Of a DNA stretch of 64,000 bases, positions 54,908 through 64,000 are shown piece after piece; the first letter of the stretch is position 1, and each line of letters begins with the position of its first letter. A program made the position numbers and the translations under genes. Source of the DNA: Flavobacteriales bacterium. Lineage in GTDB: Bacteria; Bacteroidota; Bacteroidia; Flavobacteriales_D; Sanyastnellaceae. Under the pieces are notes generated by a model. The model was not told the origin of the DNA. It ran no database searches and saw nothing but the letters and a program-made list of their open reading frames with translations. The stretch lies in assembly GCA_947456965.1 (NCBI GenBank), contig CANGTU010000004.1, forward strand, positions 1-64,000. The letters run 5' to 3'.

Positions 54908-56980
54908 TCAGTTGCGCTTTTTCCTATCCGTTACAATAAACTCAGTGCGGCGGTTTTCCTGGTGCTGCGCTTCGGTGCACGTTTCTCCTTCTTCACAATC
55001 GCAGCCATTCAGCAATTCCTTTTTCCCCATTCCCCGACTGTTGATAATATGGCGGGGTACACCGCGGGAAATGAGGTACTTCATTACTGCCTCGGCACGC
55101 CTGGAGCTGAGGTCTTCATTGAAGCCCTCGGACCCTCTGCAGTCGCAGTGGCTGCGAATCTCAAACCGGTAATCTTGATTTTCGCTGAAGAGCTTGACAA
55201 TATCCTCCAGATAGGGTATGGCATCAGGACGTAATCTGGAATCGTTGAAGTCCCAGTATATATTGGGGATGGGGTAAACGGATTTGTTGTTGCCTTTACC
55301 TCCATTTTTTCCATCGCCCTTGTTATCGCCGGTGGTCGTGCCATCGCCGGTTTCACTGCCGTCTTTCTGATCCTTTCCATCACCACCATCAGCGGTGTCT
55401 TTTCCGTCGTCAGTGGCTCCGTCGCTGTCTTCACTGCCATCATCATCTTTCTTGTCTCCGGTAATATAGACCTCGCTCAGTTCGGTGACCCGGCGTATTC
55501 TCTGGTCTGCTGTGATGCCGCTGGTCGTGAAGTCTTCCGTGGTGGTGAAAAAACCATCCCGTTCAATCTTCACTTTGTAATCCTTATCCATCAGTAGTCT
55601 TGCCTGATAAATGCCATCCGGACCCGCAAATGTGATCTTCTCTGTTCCATCAGTCATGTTGATGATGGTTACCCGTGTGCCGCCCACGGGAATGCCTCCG
55701 TCCTTGGCCATGATCAGTCCTTCGAGGGAAATGATCGGGCTTACTTCACTGAAGAAATAAATGCGATCGGCCCCAGTACGATCGCTGCTGAAATAGCCGG
55801 TTTTGCCATCGCTGTTCCATGCAATACTAAAATCGTCACAAGACGAATTGAGCGGGTAGCTCATATGGCGGGGAGCCTGCCAGGAACCATCGCGGGACTC
55901 CGAGAACAGCACGTCCAGTCCACCGATGGTAGTGTGACCGTCACTGGAGAAGTAAAGCCGGCCATCCTGGCGAACGGAAGGGAACACTTCGTTACCGGCA
56001 GTATTGACCCCAGTTCCGATGTTTTGGGGAACTCCCCACACGCCTTCACTTTGCTTGACCATGAAAATATCCATCTGGCCACTTCCACTCATGTTGCTCG
56101 AGAAGTACATGGTGGTTCCGTCAGCGGTGAATGTGGGGTGTGCAAACATGAATTTGTGGGTGCAGAAGGGCATAAGTTCAGGCTTTTGCCAGGTTCCGTC
56201 AGGAAGTCGGCGACTCATATAGAGCTGCGTGTTGCTCACATTTTTGTCGTCGCTTCCGAGCGAACGCGCGCCGAGCTGGAAGTTGCGGGTGAACACCATC
56301 AGCTGCCCGTTTGGGCTTACGGCTGCTACGGCATCATGGTAGGGGCCGTTCACATCGGTCAGGGCCTGAGGAGCTGTCCAGGAGGCCCCGTTTTTTCGGG
56401 AGACATAGAGGTCCGTAAAAGCCTTGTTGGTATAGGGATCATCATCACCGCGGAATGCCGGTGAGGTGATGATCAATCCATCCTGATAAGGAAAGGCTGA
56501 GTATACCGGCGCTTCTGTAGGGATGTTGACATTAGCGATCTGAATGAAGAGTGAGTCACGCTTCATTTCCGTCATCTTCTTGCAACTCTGGGAGAGGGAC
56601 GCAGCGAGCTTATTGCCTGGGTCGCGCGTAAGTATGCCATCGAAGATTTCGCGGGCTTCGGTGTACCTGCCATTGGCCATCAGGGCCTGCCCCTGAAGCA
56701 CCCGGTCGCGGTCGGTGTTGTCGGAATAGAGGGCCACTTTGCCATACTCTTCGTTGGCTTTGGTAAATTCATTGACCATCATATAGGACTCAGCAAGCAG
56801 ACGGCGTGCTTCTGGATTATCTTGTCGGGCAAGGCCTTTCTCCAGGCTCCAGATGGCGTCCTGGTACTGCAGGTCTTCATATGACTGCTTACCTGAGCGG
56901 ATGTACTGGGAAGCACATCCGCCGAGTGCCAGCGAGGCGATGGTAAGTGCAACCAGCGGGTTTACAGTGATTCGCTTCAT
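54908..56980 (-). CDS. OmpA family lipoprotein with TPR and PD40 repeats (PorE-like)
   Basis: 690 residues. Lipobox LGGC (Cys22), TPR-like helices (about 30-150), and WD40-like PD40 beta-propeller blades (about 165-410) follow, with repeated strands such as TMYFSSNMSGSGQMDIF, RLYFSSDGHTTIGGLDVLF and KTGYFSSDRTGADRIYFF. A carboxypeptidase-regulatory-like domain (about 415-480) comes next, then a 60-residue Asp/Gly/Lys-rich linker and an OmpA domain (about 575-685) with FNEDLSSRRAEAVMKYL. It should link the outer membrane to peptidoglycan, as PorE does in T9SS. It lies 35 bp downstream of porP in the gliding operon. Confidence 0.9.
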   Translation of the reverse strand: MKRITVNPLVALTIASLALGGCASQYIRSGKQSYEDLQYQDAIWSLEKGLARQDNPEARRLLAESYMMVNEFTKANEEYGKVALYSDNTDRDRVLQGQALMANGRYTEAREIFDGILTRDPGNKLAASLSQSCKKMTEMKRDSLFIQIANVNIPTEAPVYSAFPYQDGLIITSPAFRGDDDPYTNKAFTDLYVSRKNGASWTAPQALTDVNGPYHDAVAAVSPNGQLMVFTRNFQLGARSLGSDDKNVSNTQLYMSRRLPDGTWQKPELMPFCTHKFMFAHPTFTADGTTMYFSSNMSGSGQMDIFMVKQSEGVWGVPQNIGTGVNTAGNEVFPSVRQDGRLYFSSDGHTTIGGLDVLFSESRDGSWQAPRHMSYPLNSSCDDFSIAWNSDGKTGYFSSDRTGADRIYFFSEVSPIISLEGLIMAKDGGIPVGGTRVTIINMTDGTEKITFAGPDGIYQARLLMDKDYKVKIERDGFFTTTEDFTTSGITADQRIRRVTELSEVYITGDKKDDDGSEDSDGATDDGKDTADGGDGKDQKDGSETGDGTTTGDNKGDGKNGGKGNNKSVYPIPNIYWDFNDSRLRPDAIPYLEDIVKLFSENQDYRFEIRSHCDCRGSEGFNEDLSSRRAEAVMKYLISRGVPRHIINSRGMGKKELLNGCDCEEGETCTEAQHQENRRTEFIVTDRKKRN

Positions 56981-57015
56981 ATCAATATCGGGTAAGGAGG
57001 AATCCGTATTCTTGG

Positions 57016-57936
57016 TTAGAAGTATCGTGGTGAACGGGCCTTCATTTTTACGTTGCTGCCAAAGTCATAGCCGAGCATGACCTCGTGTGATCCGTTGCTG
57101 TAATTGGCAATAGTGCTCAGGGTGTAGTCGTAAGCATAGCCCACACGCAGATGATTGGTGATGTTCCATTCCGCCATGACCATCATCGCATCTCCAGAGC
57201 GCCATCCTGCACCAAACCAGAATTTCTCAAAAAAGAGGATGTTGCAGTTCAGATCCACCTGAAGGGGTGCGGCATTCTCATACTTGATGAGGAACGACGG
57301 CTTGATGGCCATCACGGGGTTGACTTCGTACACCATACCGGCGTTGATGTAGTAATGGTTTTCGAAAAAGCGGTTGATGTCGGAGTTCTCCGGCAGGATG
57401 TTCTGGTCAGATGAGAACAGTGTAGGTACACTTACACCAGCAAACCAATTCCGCTCGAAATAGTACACGCCGAAACCTGCTTTGTAAGCAAACTCATTGC
57501 TGAGGTTGTTGGCGTAAACCACATCATCAGTGTCCCAGATAACCACATCAGTGAGGTTGGCCGAGTAATTGGCTCCGGCGAGGCGCAAACCAGCGGAGAG
57601 GTAACCTCTCGAGAGGTCAAGCCGATAGGCAGCGTTGAGCGCAAACTCTTGCTGACGGGTAACCCCGAGCTGGTCATTGGTAGCCGTGAGTCCGACACCT
57701 AGCTTCTTGCCGAAAAGAGGGCCGTCAATACAGAATGTCTGCGTGGTAGGTGCATTTTCAAAATTGACCCATTGGCTGCGGTGCAGGACGCTCGCACTCC
57801 AGTAGGGATGTGAGCCGGCATAAGCAGGGTTCAGCACCAGTCCGTTGAACATGTACTGGCTGATCATCAGCTCCTGTTGGGCGGTTGCTGCGGCAGCCGA
57901 GGCAAGGGTGAAGATCAGAAGAAGTATCTTTTTCAT
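57016..57936 (-). CDS. PorP/SprF family type IX secretion membrane protein
   Basis: 306 residues with a signal peptide (MKKILLLIFTLASAAAATA). The family's N-terminal motif QQELMISQYMFNGLVLNPAYAGS is intact, followed by outer-membrane barrel strands and LRVGYAYDYTLSTIANYSNGSHEVMLGYDF. In Flavobacterium, SprF is encoded next to SprB and is needed for SprB export. This gene lies 29 bp downstream of an SprB-like gene, in the same arrangement. Confidence 0.95.
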   Translation of the reverse strand: MKKILLLIFTLASAAAATAQQELMISQYMFNGLVLNPAYAGSHPYWSASVLHRSQWVNFENAPTTQTFCIDGPLFGKKLGVGLTATNDQLGVTRQQEFALNAAYRLDLSRGYLSAGLRLAGANYSANLTDVVIWDTDDVVYANNLSNEFAYKAGFGVYYFERNWFAGVSVPTLFSSDQNILPENSDINRFFENHYYINAGMVYEVNPVMAIKPSFLIKYENAAPLQVDLNCNILFFEKFWFGAGWRSGDAMMVMAEWNITNHLRVGYAYDYTLSTIANYSNGSHEVMLGYDFGSNVKMKARSPRYF

Positions 57937-57965
57937 GGGATTCTTTTCGTTCAGTGTGGAAAGGG

Positions 57966-60900
57966 TTATCGACGGAGGTCAACGTAGGTGTTGAATTCAA
58001 GTCCGCGTGAAACGAAGACCACAAAATAGGTGGCATCGGGGAGCATTTCTCCGCTCTTGCTTTCTCCTCCCCACTCATTGTTGTAATCTGATTTCTCGTA
58101 AACGACATTGCCCCATCGGTTGAACACCTTGAACTCGTTATCCGGGAAGGCGTCAATGCCAAGGATGACATAGGTGTCATTCGCTCCGTCACCATTGGGT
58201 GATAGTCCGGTGGGCAAGCTGAGTTCACTGGGCTCTGTCAGGAAGATAAGGGTATCTGCCACACAGCCGTTGGCATCGGTGACGGTGAGTTCATACGCGC
58301 CTGGCGCCAGATTGATGCCTCCTTCGGTTCCGTCCAGGCTGTTTACAGACCAATTATAGATGTAGCCTGGCGTTCCGCCTTGCACATCGGTTTCGATGGC
58401 TCCGTCTGAGGCTCCGAATTCGCTGATGTTGAAACCATTCTCATACATCAGCACATCCGCATTGATCGTGAGGCTGTCCGGCTGGTCGATGATGACCGAT
58501 GACAATCCAGTGCATCCGTTGGCATCGCTCCAGGTGAGCGTATAGATCCCTGCCGCTGCATTGTCAATCTGGTCTTCTCCTGGATAAGACAATCCGTTGA
58601 AGGTCCATGAGTATTGGATGGGCGCCGCGGCGTTGTTAATCGTGACGTCAATGGAGCCGGTACTTTCTCCGAAACAGGCCGGAATGGTGCTGTTAAATGA
58701 GACTGTGATCTGATCGCTGCTTTGCACCTGAAACGTCAGGGTAACGCTGCAATCAAATGCATCGGTCACGGTCACCGAATAGGTTCCTGTCGCCAGATCG
58801 GATTGCGATAATTCACCCTGTACCACGCCGTTGCCGGTCCATACAAGGCTGAATGGCCCTGTGCCAGAGTCAATGGTCACATCTATGGCTCCGTTGTTTT
58901 GTGCACAGGTGGTATTGGTTACTTCGCCTGAAATGACCAGAAGTTCGGGATCAATTACCGTGATGCAGGCCTGTGTTTCGCATCCGTTGCTGTCGGTCAC
59001 ATCTACGCAGTACTCTCCATCATCAGTTGGGGTAATACACCCGGGATCACCGAGTCCATCAGACCAGCCAAAGACGTAGGTTCCCGTGCCTCCTCCCGGA
59101 TTCACACAAAGGGTGGTGATGCCTGTGTCACAATCGTGACTACTCAGCACGGTCGCCACTACCGGTGTTGGTTCGTCGATGGTGAAGATTTCTGTTTCAA
59201 TACAGTTTCTCGAGTCGGTTACGAGCACCTCGTAGTCGCCCGGACAAAGACCGGTTTGGGTCTCGCCATCAGGGAAGACGGGATTGATCCATGATACCAG
59301 GAAAGGACCATCCTGACCTGAAGGCACGATGGTCATGCTTCCGTTACAAACGCCCGGACAGGTTACGTCAAATCCATTGTATTGAAGGATGTCGGCATCT
59401 ATCTGAATGGGAGCCGGTGAGATGACGGTGAGCTGAACGAGTTGCTGACAGCCATTGGTATCAGTGACCAGCACTTCCTTCAGTCCTCCGCACAGACCGG
59501 TCTGGTCTTGATCGGTGAGGAGTTCACCCGTGCCTGTTTCCCAAAGGAACACATAGGGTGCAACGCCACCACTAACCGTCAGGTCAATAGCACCATCGCA
59601 AGCTCCATGGCAGGATAGGTTGTATGCGCCATACTCAAGGAAGTCAGCCGTGATAACGAGCGGTTCAGCGGGCTCAGTCACAAAGAAGCAGTCCGAAGCT
59701 TCACAGCTGTTCGCATCGATGATGCTAATGCAATATTCACCGGCCGACAAATTGGACAGAATGGGTTCACTCCCCAGAATTTCACCGTTTCCATCGGTCC
59801 ATACAATGGTGTAATCTGGCAAGCCGCCTGTCACAGTGGCGAGCAGCGATGCCGTGGTGTCACCGAAGCACTGAAGGGTAAAAACCTGTCCGGGATTCAC
59901 GCTAAAAGGTTCAATTGTAACCTCGAGAGGCACCACAGGATTGATGGTGCACATTCCGATAGCCGTACAGCCGTTGGCATCGGTCACGGTAACGTCATAC
60001 GTACCTGCCTCCAGATTAGTCAGCGTGGTGCCGGTGTATGGTCCGCCCGGTCCGGTTGTGACGTAGGTATAGTCAGGAGTGCCACCTTGTGCATTGAGCG
60101 TTGCACTGCCGCCGGTGGTTCCATCACAAAGGGGCTGAACCACGTTGCCCACGGAGATCGTCAGGGGGTCTGGCTCACTGATGCACCACGTGAATTCTTC
60201 GGTGCACTGGTTATTGTCTGTTACCACCAGGGTATAACAGCCGGGCCCAAGGTTGGTAAGGGTTGCTGCATTGGGTGCATTGGTGCCGATATCTCCTTGT
60301 ATCCAGTTGTATTGAATGAAGTTACCACTTCCTCCTGAAAGGTTGGGGCTGATGCTGCCGTCATTGGCTCCGAAGCAGGAAATATTTTCAGTGACTCCAT
60401 TGCTGGTGACAGGCTGCGGCTCGGTGAGTGTTATGGAGGTCGTGGCAAGGCAGCCGTTGGCATCGAAAACGTCAACGCAGTAAACTCCACCGCCGAGTCC
60501 GGTCAGGATATTGGAGTTGGGGTCATTGGGTGCGATGTCAGCACAACTGCTCCAGTCATATTCGTAACAAAAAGGTGCAAACTCGCCGCAGTCGGGTGTT
60601 CCACCTGCTACAAAGACGGAGATCTGTCCGTCACCTTCTCCCGCGCAGGAGATGTTGAAGCCACCATTGAACTCGGTGACTTCAACGGAAATGGTCATCA
60701 CCTGGGGCGCTTCTACGCAAATGGTTTCTGTGGCTTGACAGCCGTTCTGGTCGCTGACGGTGACGGTGTAGCACCCGGCGAATAGTCCGCTCAGGTCTTC
60801 ATTGGCAGATCCGGTGAAGAAGCTCAGCGGCACAGGTGCCCAGATGGTGCTGAGGTTGCCTGTTCCGCCCGAAACCTCGATGTCGATGCTGCCGGTGTTC

Positions 60901-63803
60901 TGTCCGAAGCAAACTGGCTCGACGATTTCAAGGATGTCAATATCAATCGGGCCTGGCTCCGTGACGAGAAACTGAAATTCGTCTGCACAGGTGGCAGTGT
61001 TAATCATGACGGTATAGTTGCCTGGGCACAGTCCTGTCTGGTCTTCTGTTCCTGGAAGTGAACCTGAGGGTCCTGTCCAGACGTAGGTGTAGCTGCCTGC
61101 AGGCGTGACGTTGAGCTGAATATTTCCATTGCAGCTGCCCGCGCAGGTAATCTGGGTAACGGTGGACCCAACGGTGAATGCATCATTGGTTCCCACGGAT
61201 ATGGTAAAGTCTTCTGAGCAGCCAAACTGATCGGTGACAATCACCTGATAGCTCCCGGATACCAGTCCGGCGATGTCTTCATCTGAAGAAGCAAATCCGT
61301 TGGGCCCGGTCCAGGCATATGTATAAGTTCCCGGATGTCCACCGCTTGTAGTCAGGATATTGATGGCACCATTCGTATCGTTCGGGGCATTGCAGGGATT
61401 AGGTACAGCCTGGCTGGTGATCTGGATGGGAGAGATGCAGCTCAACTCGACCTGCCCGGTAATTACACAGTTATTGCCATCGGTCACCGTGACGCTGTAT
61501 TCTCCGCATGACAAGTTCAGCAGGTCTTCGCTGGTGGATGAGAAATTGCCGGGACCGTCCCACTCGATCGTGTAAGGCAGAGTTCCTCCGGCAATGGTGA
61601 TGTCCACGGCACCATCGGAAGCACCCGGACAACTGATGTTGAATCCCCCCGGATATGCGAGAACGAGATCCACGGTCAGTGAAACCGGGTCAATGGGGTC
61701 GTTGACGGTGATCTCCACGGATCCTGCATTGCTGCATCCATTCTGGTCTTCTACGCTCACATTATAAATGCCACTGCCCAGATTGAGAGCCAGTGGTCCC
61801 TGCAGGTTGGGGTCGTGACTCCAGGTATAGGTGTAGGGGCCGCATCCACCATTGGCATCTACTTCTACTGAGCCGGTTTCCTGTCCTGTGCATAACAGAT
61901 CCACCACCCCGAGCACGTCAATCGTGAGTGGCTGGGGCTGATCAATAGCATATGAATCGGAGATGATACAGCCATCCGAATCGGCGACGGACAGGGAATA
62001 AACACCAGCTCCTGCATCAGACAGGTCTTGCTGATCACTGGTGAATCCATCGGGTCCTGTCCACGAATATGTATAGACGCCCGAACCACCGCTGACCTCT
62101 ACGTTCACGGAGGCATCCGCTGCTCCAAAGCACGAGATGGGGAAGCAGAGATAGTCCGAAAGTTCTTCCAGGGTGAATTGCAGGACATTCTCCTGGATGA
62201 TGGTGAAACAGCCGGAAGCTACGCAGCCTGCGGCGTCTGTTACAGTCACACAATACTCGCCGGGAGCAAGTCCGGACAAGTCTTCGGCAGCGCTGGTAAA
62301 TCCATTGGGACCGGTCCAATCATAGATGAAAGGCGCCAGAGCATTAGATACAGTCAGATCCAAAGAGCCCGTGTTCCCGGTTGCACAATTGTCATTCTGA
62401 CCATTGATGTTTATACCGATGACAGATACTTCCACAGTCACGCTGGCTTCACTCGAACAGGCTTCGATCTGGGAAGTCAGGGTGTAGGTGGTCGTTTGTG
62501 TCGGGCATGCTTCTGTAACGAGTGAGCCGGGGTTGACGATGCCATTCAGGGGTGACCAAACGAATGAGGAAGTTCCTTCTGCAATGGCCGTTCCGGTGAG
62601 CGTAATACATTGTCCTGCGCAGATGCTTAGCGCACTTGCGGAGAGGGTAACTTCCAACTGATCCACCAGCGGGAAAGAGACTGAATCTACCAGCAGGGTA
62701 TCGTTGCATAGCGGATTGCCTGCATAAATGATGATTTCTTCTGGCCCTTCTGGCACTCCGTCATCGATGGTGTTGATGGGTATGGATACACACTGCTCGT
62801 TAGCCGGAATGGTGATGATATTCGGGTCCTCTATGGTACCGGTTCCGATCTGGTTGAAGTCAATTCCATTCACTGCCGTGCCACCAAACCAGTAAGCCAC
62901 ATCCAGCGGGCTTGGGGTGATGAATTCACGACAGAAGGTGACTGTGCCGTTGTTGCATCCTTCAATCATGTAATCAATACCTCCGGAGGTAGAGGTAATG
63001 GCGATTACCGGGTTGGATTCAATCCGGCGCACGAATACCCCGGAGTCGTAAATGCGGTCGCTGCCGTCAGCAATGACGAGCTTGAGTCTGTATGTCTCGC
63101 AGGGAATCAGGTTGCCCACGGACGCGGTCAATCCGACCGTGAGACCATCATATTGAATAAACTGACCGGGCGGAGTGATGTTGTTGTCGAAATAGACTGA
63201 GTTGGTGAGGTGATTCACGCTGTTGATGGCTACGGCCTGCGATGTGCCGGGCACAAGGGCAAGGTTGACGTCGGTTCCGATATTCGGACCGGTAATGTAG
63301 AATCCAAACACGTCATTGAACGGAGAGTTGACCCATTCGAGGTATTCTTCCGAAGCGAAGGTGTAGTCAAACTTGAGCGAGTCGCCTTGCGGTATAATAT
63401 CGAACTCGATCATTGTGGCATCAAACGTGACCCGATCCTGTGCCTGATTGAGCAGCGTGCTGCCAGGGAAGTTGTTATTGAAGATGCTGCAGTTGCCGCA
63501 TGTGCCATTGGGCAGGATGACCGGCAAACCAGAACTATTGTTCGGCCCGATGGCGTTCACGGCCTGCCCAGTGGTGAGCAGAAGCCCCTGACTTGTGCCG
63601 ATCTCCGTGCCGTTGGAAGTATAATAGCCAAATGAGTTGGGCGCGGCCGTCACTTGCACGTTGAAGATCTGGACTCCCTCTCCGACGAGGTTTTGCACCA
63701 TCTCTTCAGGCGGCATGGAGGTGTTGACGGTTAGCTGCGCCCGAACCACTCCAGAGCCGAGGAGAAAGATGAAGGCGGCGAATACAAGCTTCTTGAACAG
63801 CAT
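57966..63803 (-). CDS. Giant SprB-like surface adhesin with choice-of-anchor L domain and T9SS type B sorting domain
   Basis: 1945 residues. Signal peptide (LVFAAFIFLLGSGVVRA), then a choice-of-anchor L domain (about 25-270, with DYTFASEEYLEWVNSPFNDVFGFY), a Calx-beta-like region (about 280-385), an Ig-like segment, and about 17 SprB-type repeats of 75-95 residues. Each repeat has a Cys-Gly start, GG-x-YTY-W core and G-Y-V-VTD-NGC end. The C-terminal 90 residues are the gliding-associated domain, with PTGLSPNGDGANDTYVI and FNRWGNVVYEKSD. By family it is a T9SS-exported filamentous adhesin moved during gliding or used for attachment. It is followed by porP/sprF. Confidence 0.94.
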   Translation of the reverse strand: MLFKKLVFAAFIFLLGSGVVRAQLTVNTSMPPEEMVQNLVGEGVQIFNVQVTAAPNSFGYYTSNGTEIGTSQGLLLTTGQAVNAIGPNNSSGLPVILPNGTCGNCSIFNNNFPGSTLLNQAQDRVTFDATMIEFDIIPQGDSLKFDYTFASEEYLEWVNSPFNDVFGFYITGPNIGTDVNLALVPGTSQAVAINSVNHLTNSVYFDNNITPPGQFIQYDGLTVGLTASVGNLIPCETYRLKLVIADGSDRIYDSGVFVRRIESNPVIAITSTSGGIDYMIEGCNNGTVTFCREFITPSPLDVAYWFGGTAVNGIDFNQIGTGTIEDPNIITIPANEQCVSIPINTIDDGVPEGPEEIIIYAGNPLCNDTLLVDSVSFPLVDQLEVTLSASALSICAGQCITLTGTAIAEGTSSFVWSPLNGIVNPGSLVTEACPTQTTTYTLTSQIEACSSEASVTVEVSVIGININGQNDNCATGNTGSLDLTVSNALAPFIYDWTGPNGFTSAAEDLSGLAPGEYCVTVTDAAGCVASGCFTIIQENVLQFTLEELSDYLCFPISCFGAADASVNVEVSGGSGVYTYSWTGPDGFTSDQQDLSDAGAGVYSLSVADSDGCIISDSYAIDQPQPLTIDVLGVVDLLCTGQETGSVEVDANGGCGPYTYTWSHDPNLQGPLALNLGSGIYNVSVEDQNGCSNAGSVEITVNDPIDPVSLTVDLVLAYPGGFNISCPGASDGAVDITIAGGTLPYTIEWDGPGNFSSTSEDLLNLSCGEYSVTVTDGNNCVITGQVELSCISPIQITSQAVPNPCNAPNDTNGAINILTTSGGHPGTYTYAWTGPNGFASSDEDIAGLVSGSYQVIVTDQFGCSEDFTISVGTNDAFTVGSTVTQITCAGSCNGNIQLNVTPAGSYTYVWTGPSGSLPGTEDQTGLCPGNYTVMINTATCADEFQFLVTEPGPIDIDILEIVEPVCFGQNTGSIDIEVSGGTGNLSTIWAPVPLSFFTGSANEDLSGLFAGCYTVTVSDQNGCQATETICVEAPQVMTISVEVTEFNGGFNISCAGEGDGQISVFVAGGTPDCGEFAPFCYEYDWSSCADIAPNDPNSNILTGLGGGVYCVDVFDANGCLATTSITLTEPQPVTSNGVTENISCFGANDGSISPNLSGGSGNFIQYNWIQGDIGTNAPNAATLTNLGPGCYTLVVTDNNQCTEEFTWCISEPDPLTISVGNVVQPLCDGTTGGSATLNAQGGTPDYTYVTTGPGGPYTGTTLTNLEAGTYDVTVTDANGCTAIGMCTINPVVPLEVTIEPFSVNPGQVFTLQCFGDTTASLLATVTGGLPDYTIVWTDGNGEILGSEPILSNLSAGEYCISIIDANSCEASDCFFVTEPAEPLVITADFLEYGAYNLSCHGACDGAIDLTVSGGVAPYVFLWETGTGELLTDQDQTGLCGGLKEVLVTDTNGCQQLVQLTVISPAPIQIDADILQYNGFDVTCPGVCNGSMTIVPSGQDGPFLVSWINPVFPDGETQTGLCPGDYEVLVTDSRNCIETEIFTIDEPTPVVATVLSSHDCDTGITTLCVNPGGGTGTYVFGWSDGLGDPGCITPTDDGEYCVDVTDSNGCETQACITVIDPELLVISGEVTNTTCAQNNGAIDVTIDSGTGPFSLVWTGNGVVQGELSQSDLATGTYSVTVTDAFDCSVTLTFQVQSSDQITVSFNSTIPACFGESTGSIDVTINNAAAPIQYSWTFNGLSYPGEDQIDNAAAGIYTLTWSDANGCTGLSSVIIDQPDSLTINADVLMYENGFNISEFGASDGAIETDVQGGTPGYIYNWSVNSLDGTEGGINLAPGAYELTVTDANGCVADTLIFLTEPSELSLPTGLSPNGDGANDTYVILGIDAFPDNEFKVFNRWGNVVYEKSDYNNEWGGESKSGEMLPDATYFVVFVSRGLEFNTYVDLRR

Positions 63804-63840
63804 ATCGGGATGGATCGAGGGGTTGAAGGATCAGTTCAGA

Positions 63841-64000
63841 TTATTGCCCCATTCGGGCATTTCGACACAGTTGCATGAACGTCTCATCAGTTGCATTTTC
63901 AATTTGTCCGGGCTGGCTGAAGCCTTTTGTCTGCAGCAGAGCACGCAGCTCCAACCACTCCTGGGCTCCCGGCTGCTCGCCATTGCGAAGGCCGATAACG
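63841..64000 (-). CDS. 3' end of an unidentified gene
   Basis: The minus strand reads from the window edge through 52 codons to a TAA at 63843-63841. The visible peptide includes GEQPGAQEWLELRALLQTKG and ends RNARMGQ. I recognise no domain in this short helical piece. It lies 37 bp upstream of the adhesin start on the same strand, so it may be the preceding gene of the operon. Confidence 0.6.
   Translation of the reverse strand, partial: VIGLRNGEQPGAQEWLELRALLQTKGFSQPGQIENATDETFMQLCRNARMGQ

Overview
The window is chromosomal DNA from a member of the Bacteroidota, most likely a relatively GC-rich relative of the Flavobacteriales. Several lines support this. There are type IX secretion (T9SS) and gliding markers: two proteins with type B C-terminal sorting domains, a PorP/SprF protein, an OmpA protein resembling PorE, and an M1 peptidase with a type A sorting tail. 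Two transcription units carry the Bacteroidota promoter form TTG-N19-TAnnTTTG. The NIF3/zinc-ribbon gene pair and the SiaB/SiaC kinase pair are also typical of the phylum. Finer placement is not possible from this sequence alone.

Layout. 1-275: a truncated ORF6N gene running straight into a 7-bp tandem array that abuts the stop codon of the next gene. 273-3101 (minus): DUF1761 membrane protein, glycosyltransferase and AlgD-type nucleotide-sugar dehydrogenase, an exopolysaccharide-type operon. 3388-10769 (minus): a carotenoid oxygenase overlapping by 4 bp a 1694-residue kinase/ATPase/GAF/adenylate cyclase. 11391-18080 (plus): a tocopherol-cyclase-like protein and a complete RND efflux set (TolC, lipoprotein adaptor, pump). 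18355-23556 (plus): secreted proteins, namely a PKD/T9SS protein, a small outer-membrane protein, an Ntn hydrolase and a secreted DNA/RNA nuclease. 23877-24143: a probable metallo-beta-lactamase remnant. 24314-31482: enolase, dihaem cytochrome c, queuosine-precursor transporter, secreted M1 peptidase and a TPR-like protein.

31757-34780 (minus): zinc-ribbon-family protein with a histone-H1-like tail, and NIF3. 34815-42406 (plus): lpxK, gatB, a TlpA-like lipoprotein, an M1 peptidase and lpxH, tightly packed. 42400-45574 (minus): radC, wecB and a polysaccharide-deacetylase-like gene joined by 4-bp overlaps. 45694-45948: rpsT. 46058-49595: a SpoIIE-type phosphatase facing a SiaC-like protein and a tandem SiaB-SiaB kinase, together a Sia-like partner-switching module without a visible diguanylate cyclase. 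49896-49967: tRNA-Glu with its own promoter and terminator. 50053-52222: an unknown protein and proS. 52325-54900: an unusual lipoprotein and an outer-membrane protein. 54908-64000 (minus): a gliding/T9SS operon of a giant SprB-like adhesin, PorP/SprF and an OmpA/PD40 lipoprotein, preceded by the 3' end of an unidentified gene.

The main themes are envelope and surface biology (lipid A, polysaccharide, RND efflux, T9SS adhesins and secreted hydrolases) and protein-phosphorylation signalling. The strongest candidates for little-described systems are the Sia-like module with its duplicated kinase, the translationally coupled carotenoid oxygenase and kinase-cyclase, and the zinc-ribbon protein that has lost its metal ligands and gained an H1-like tail.
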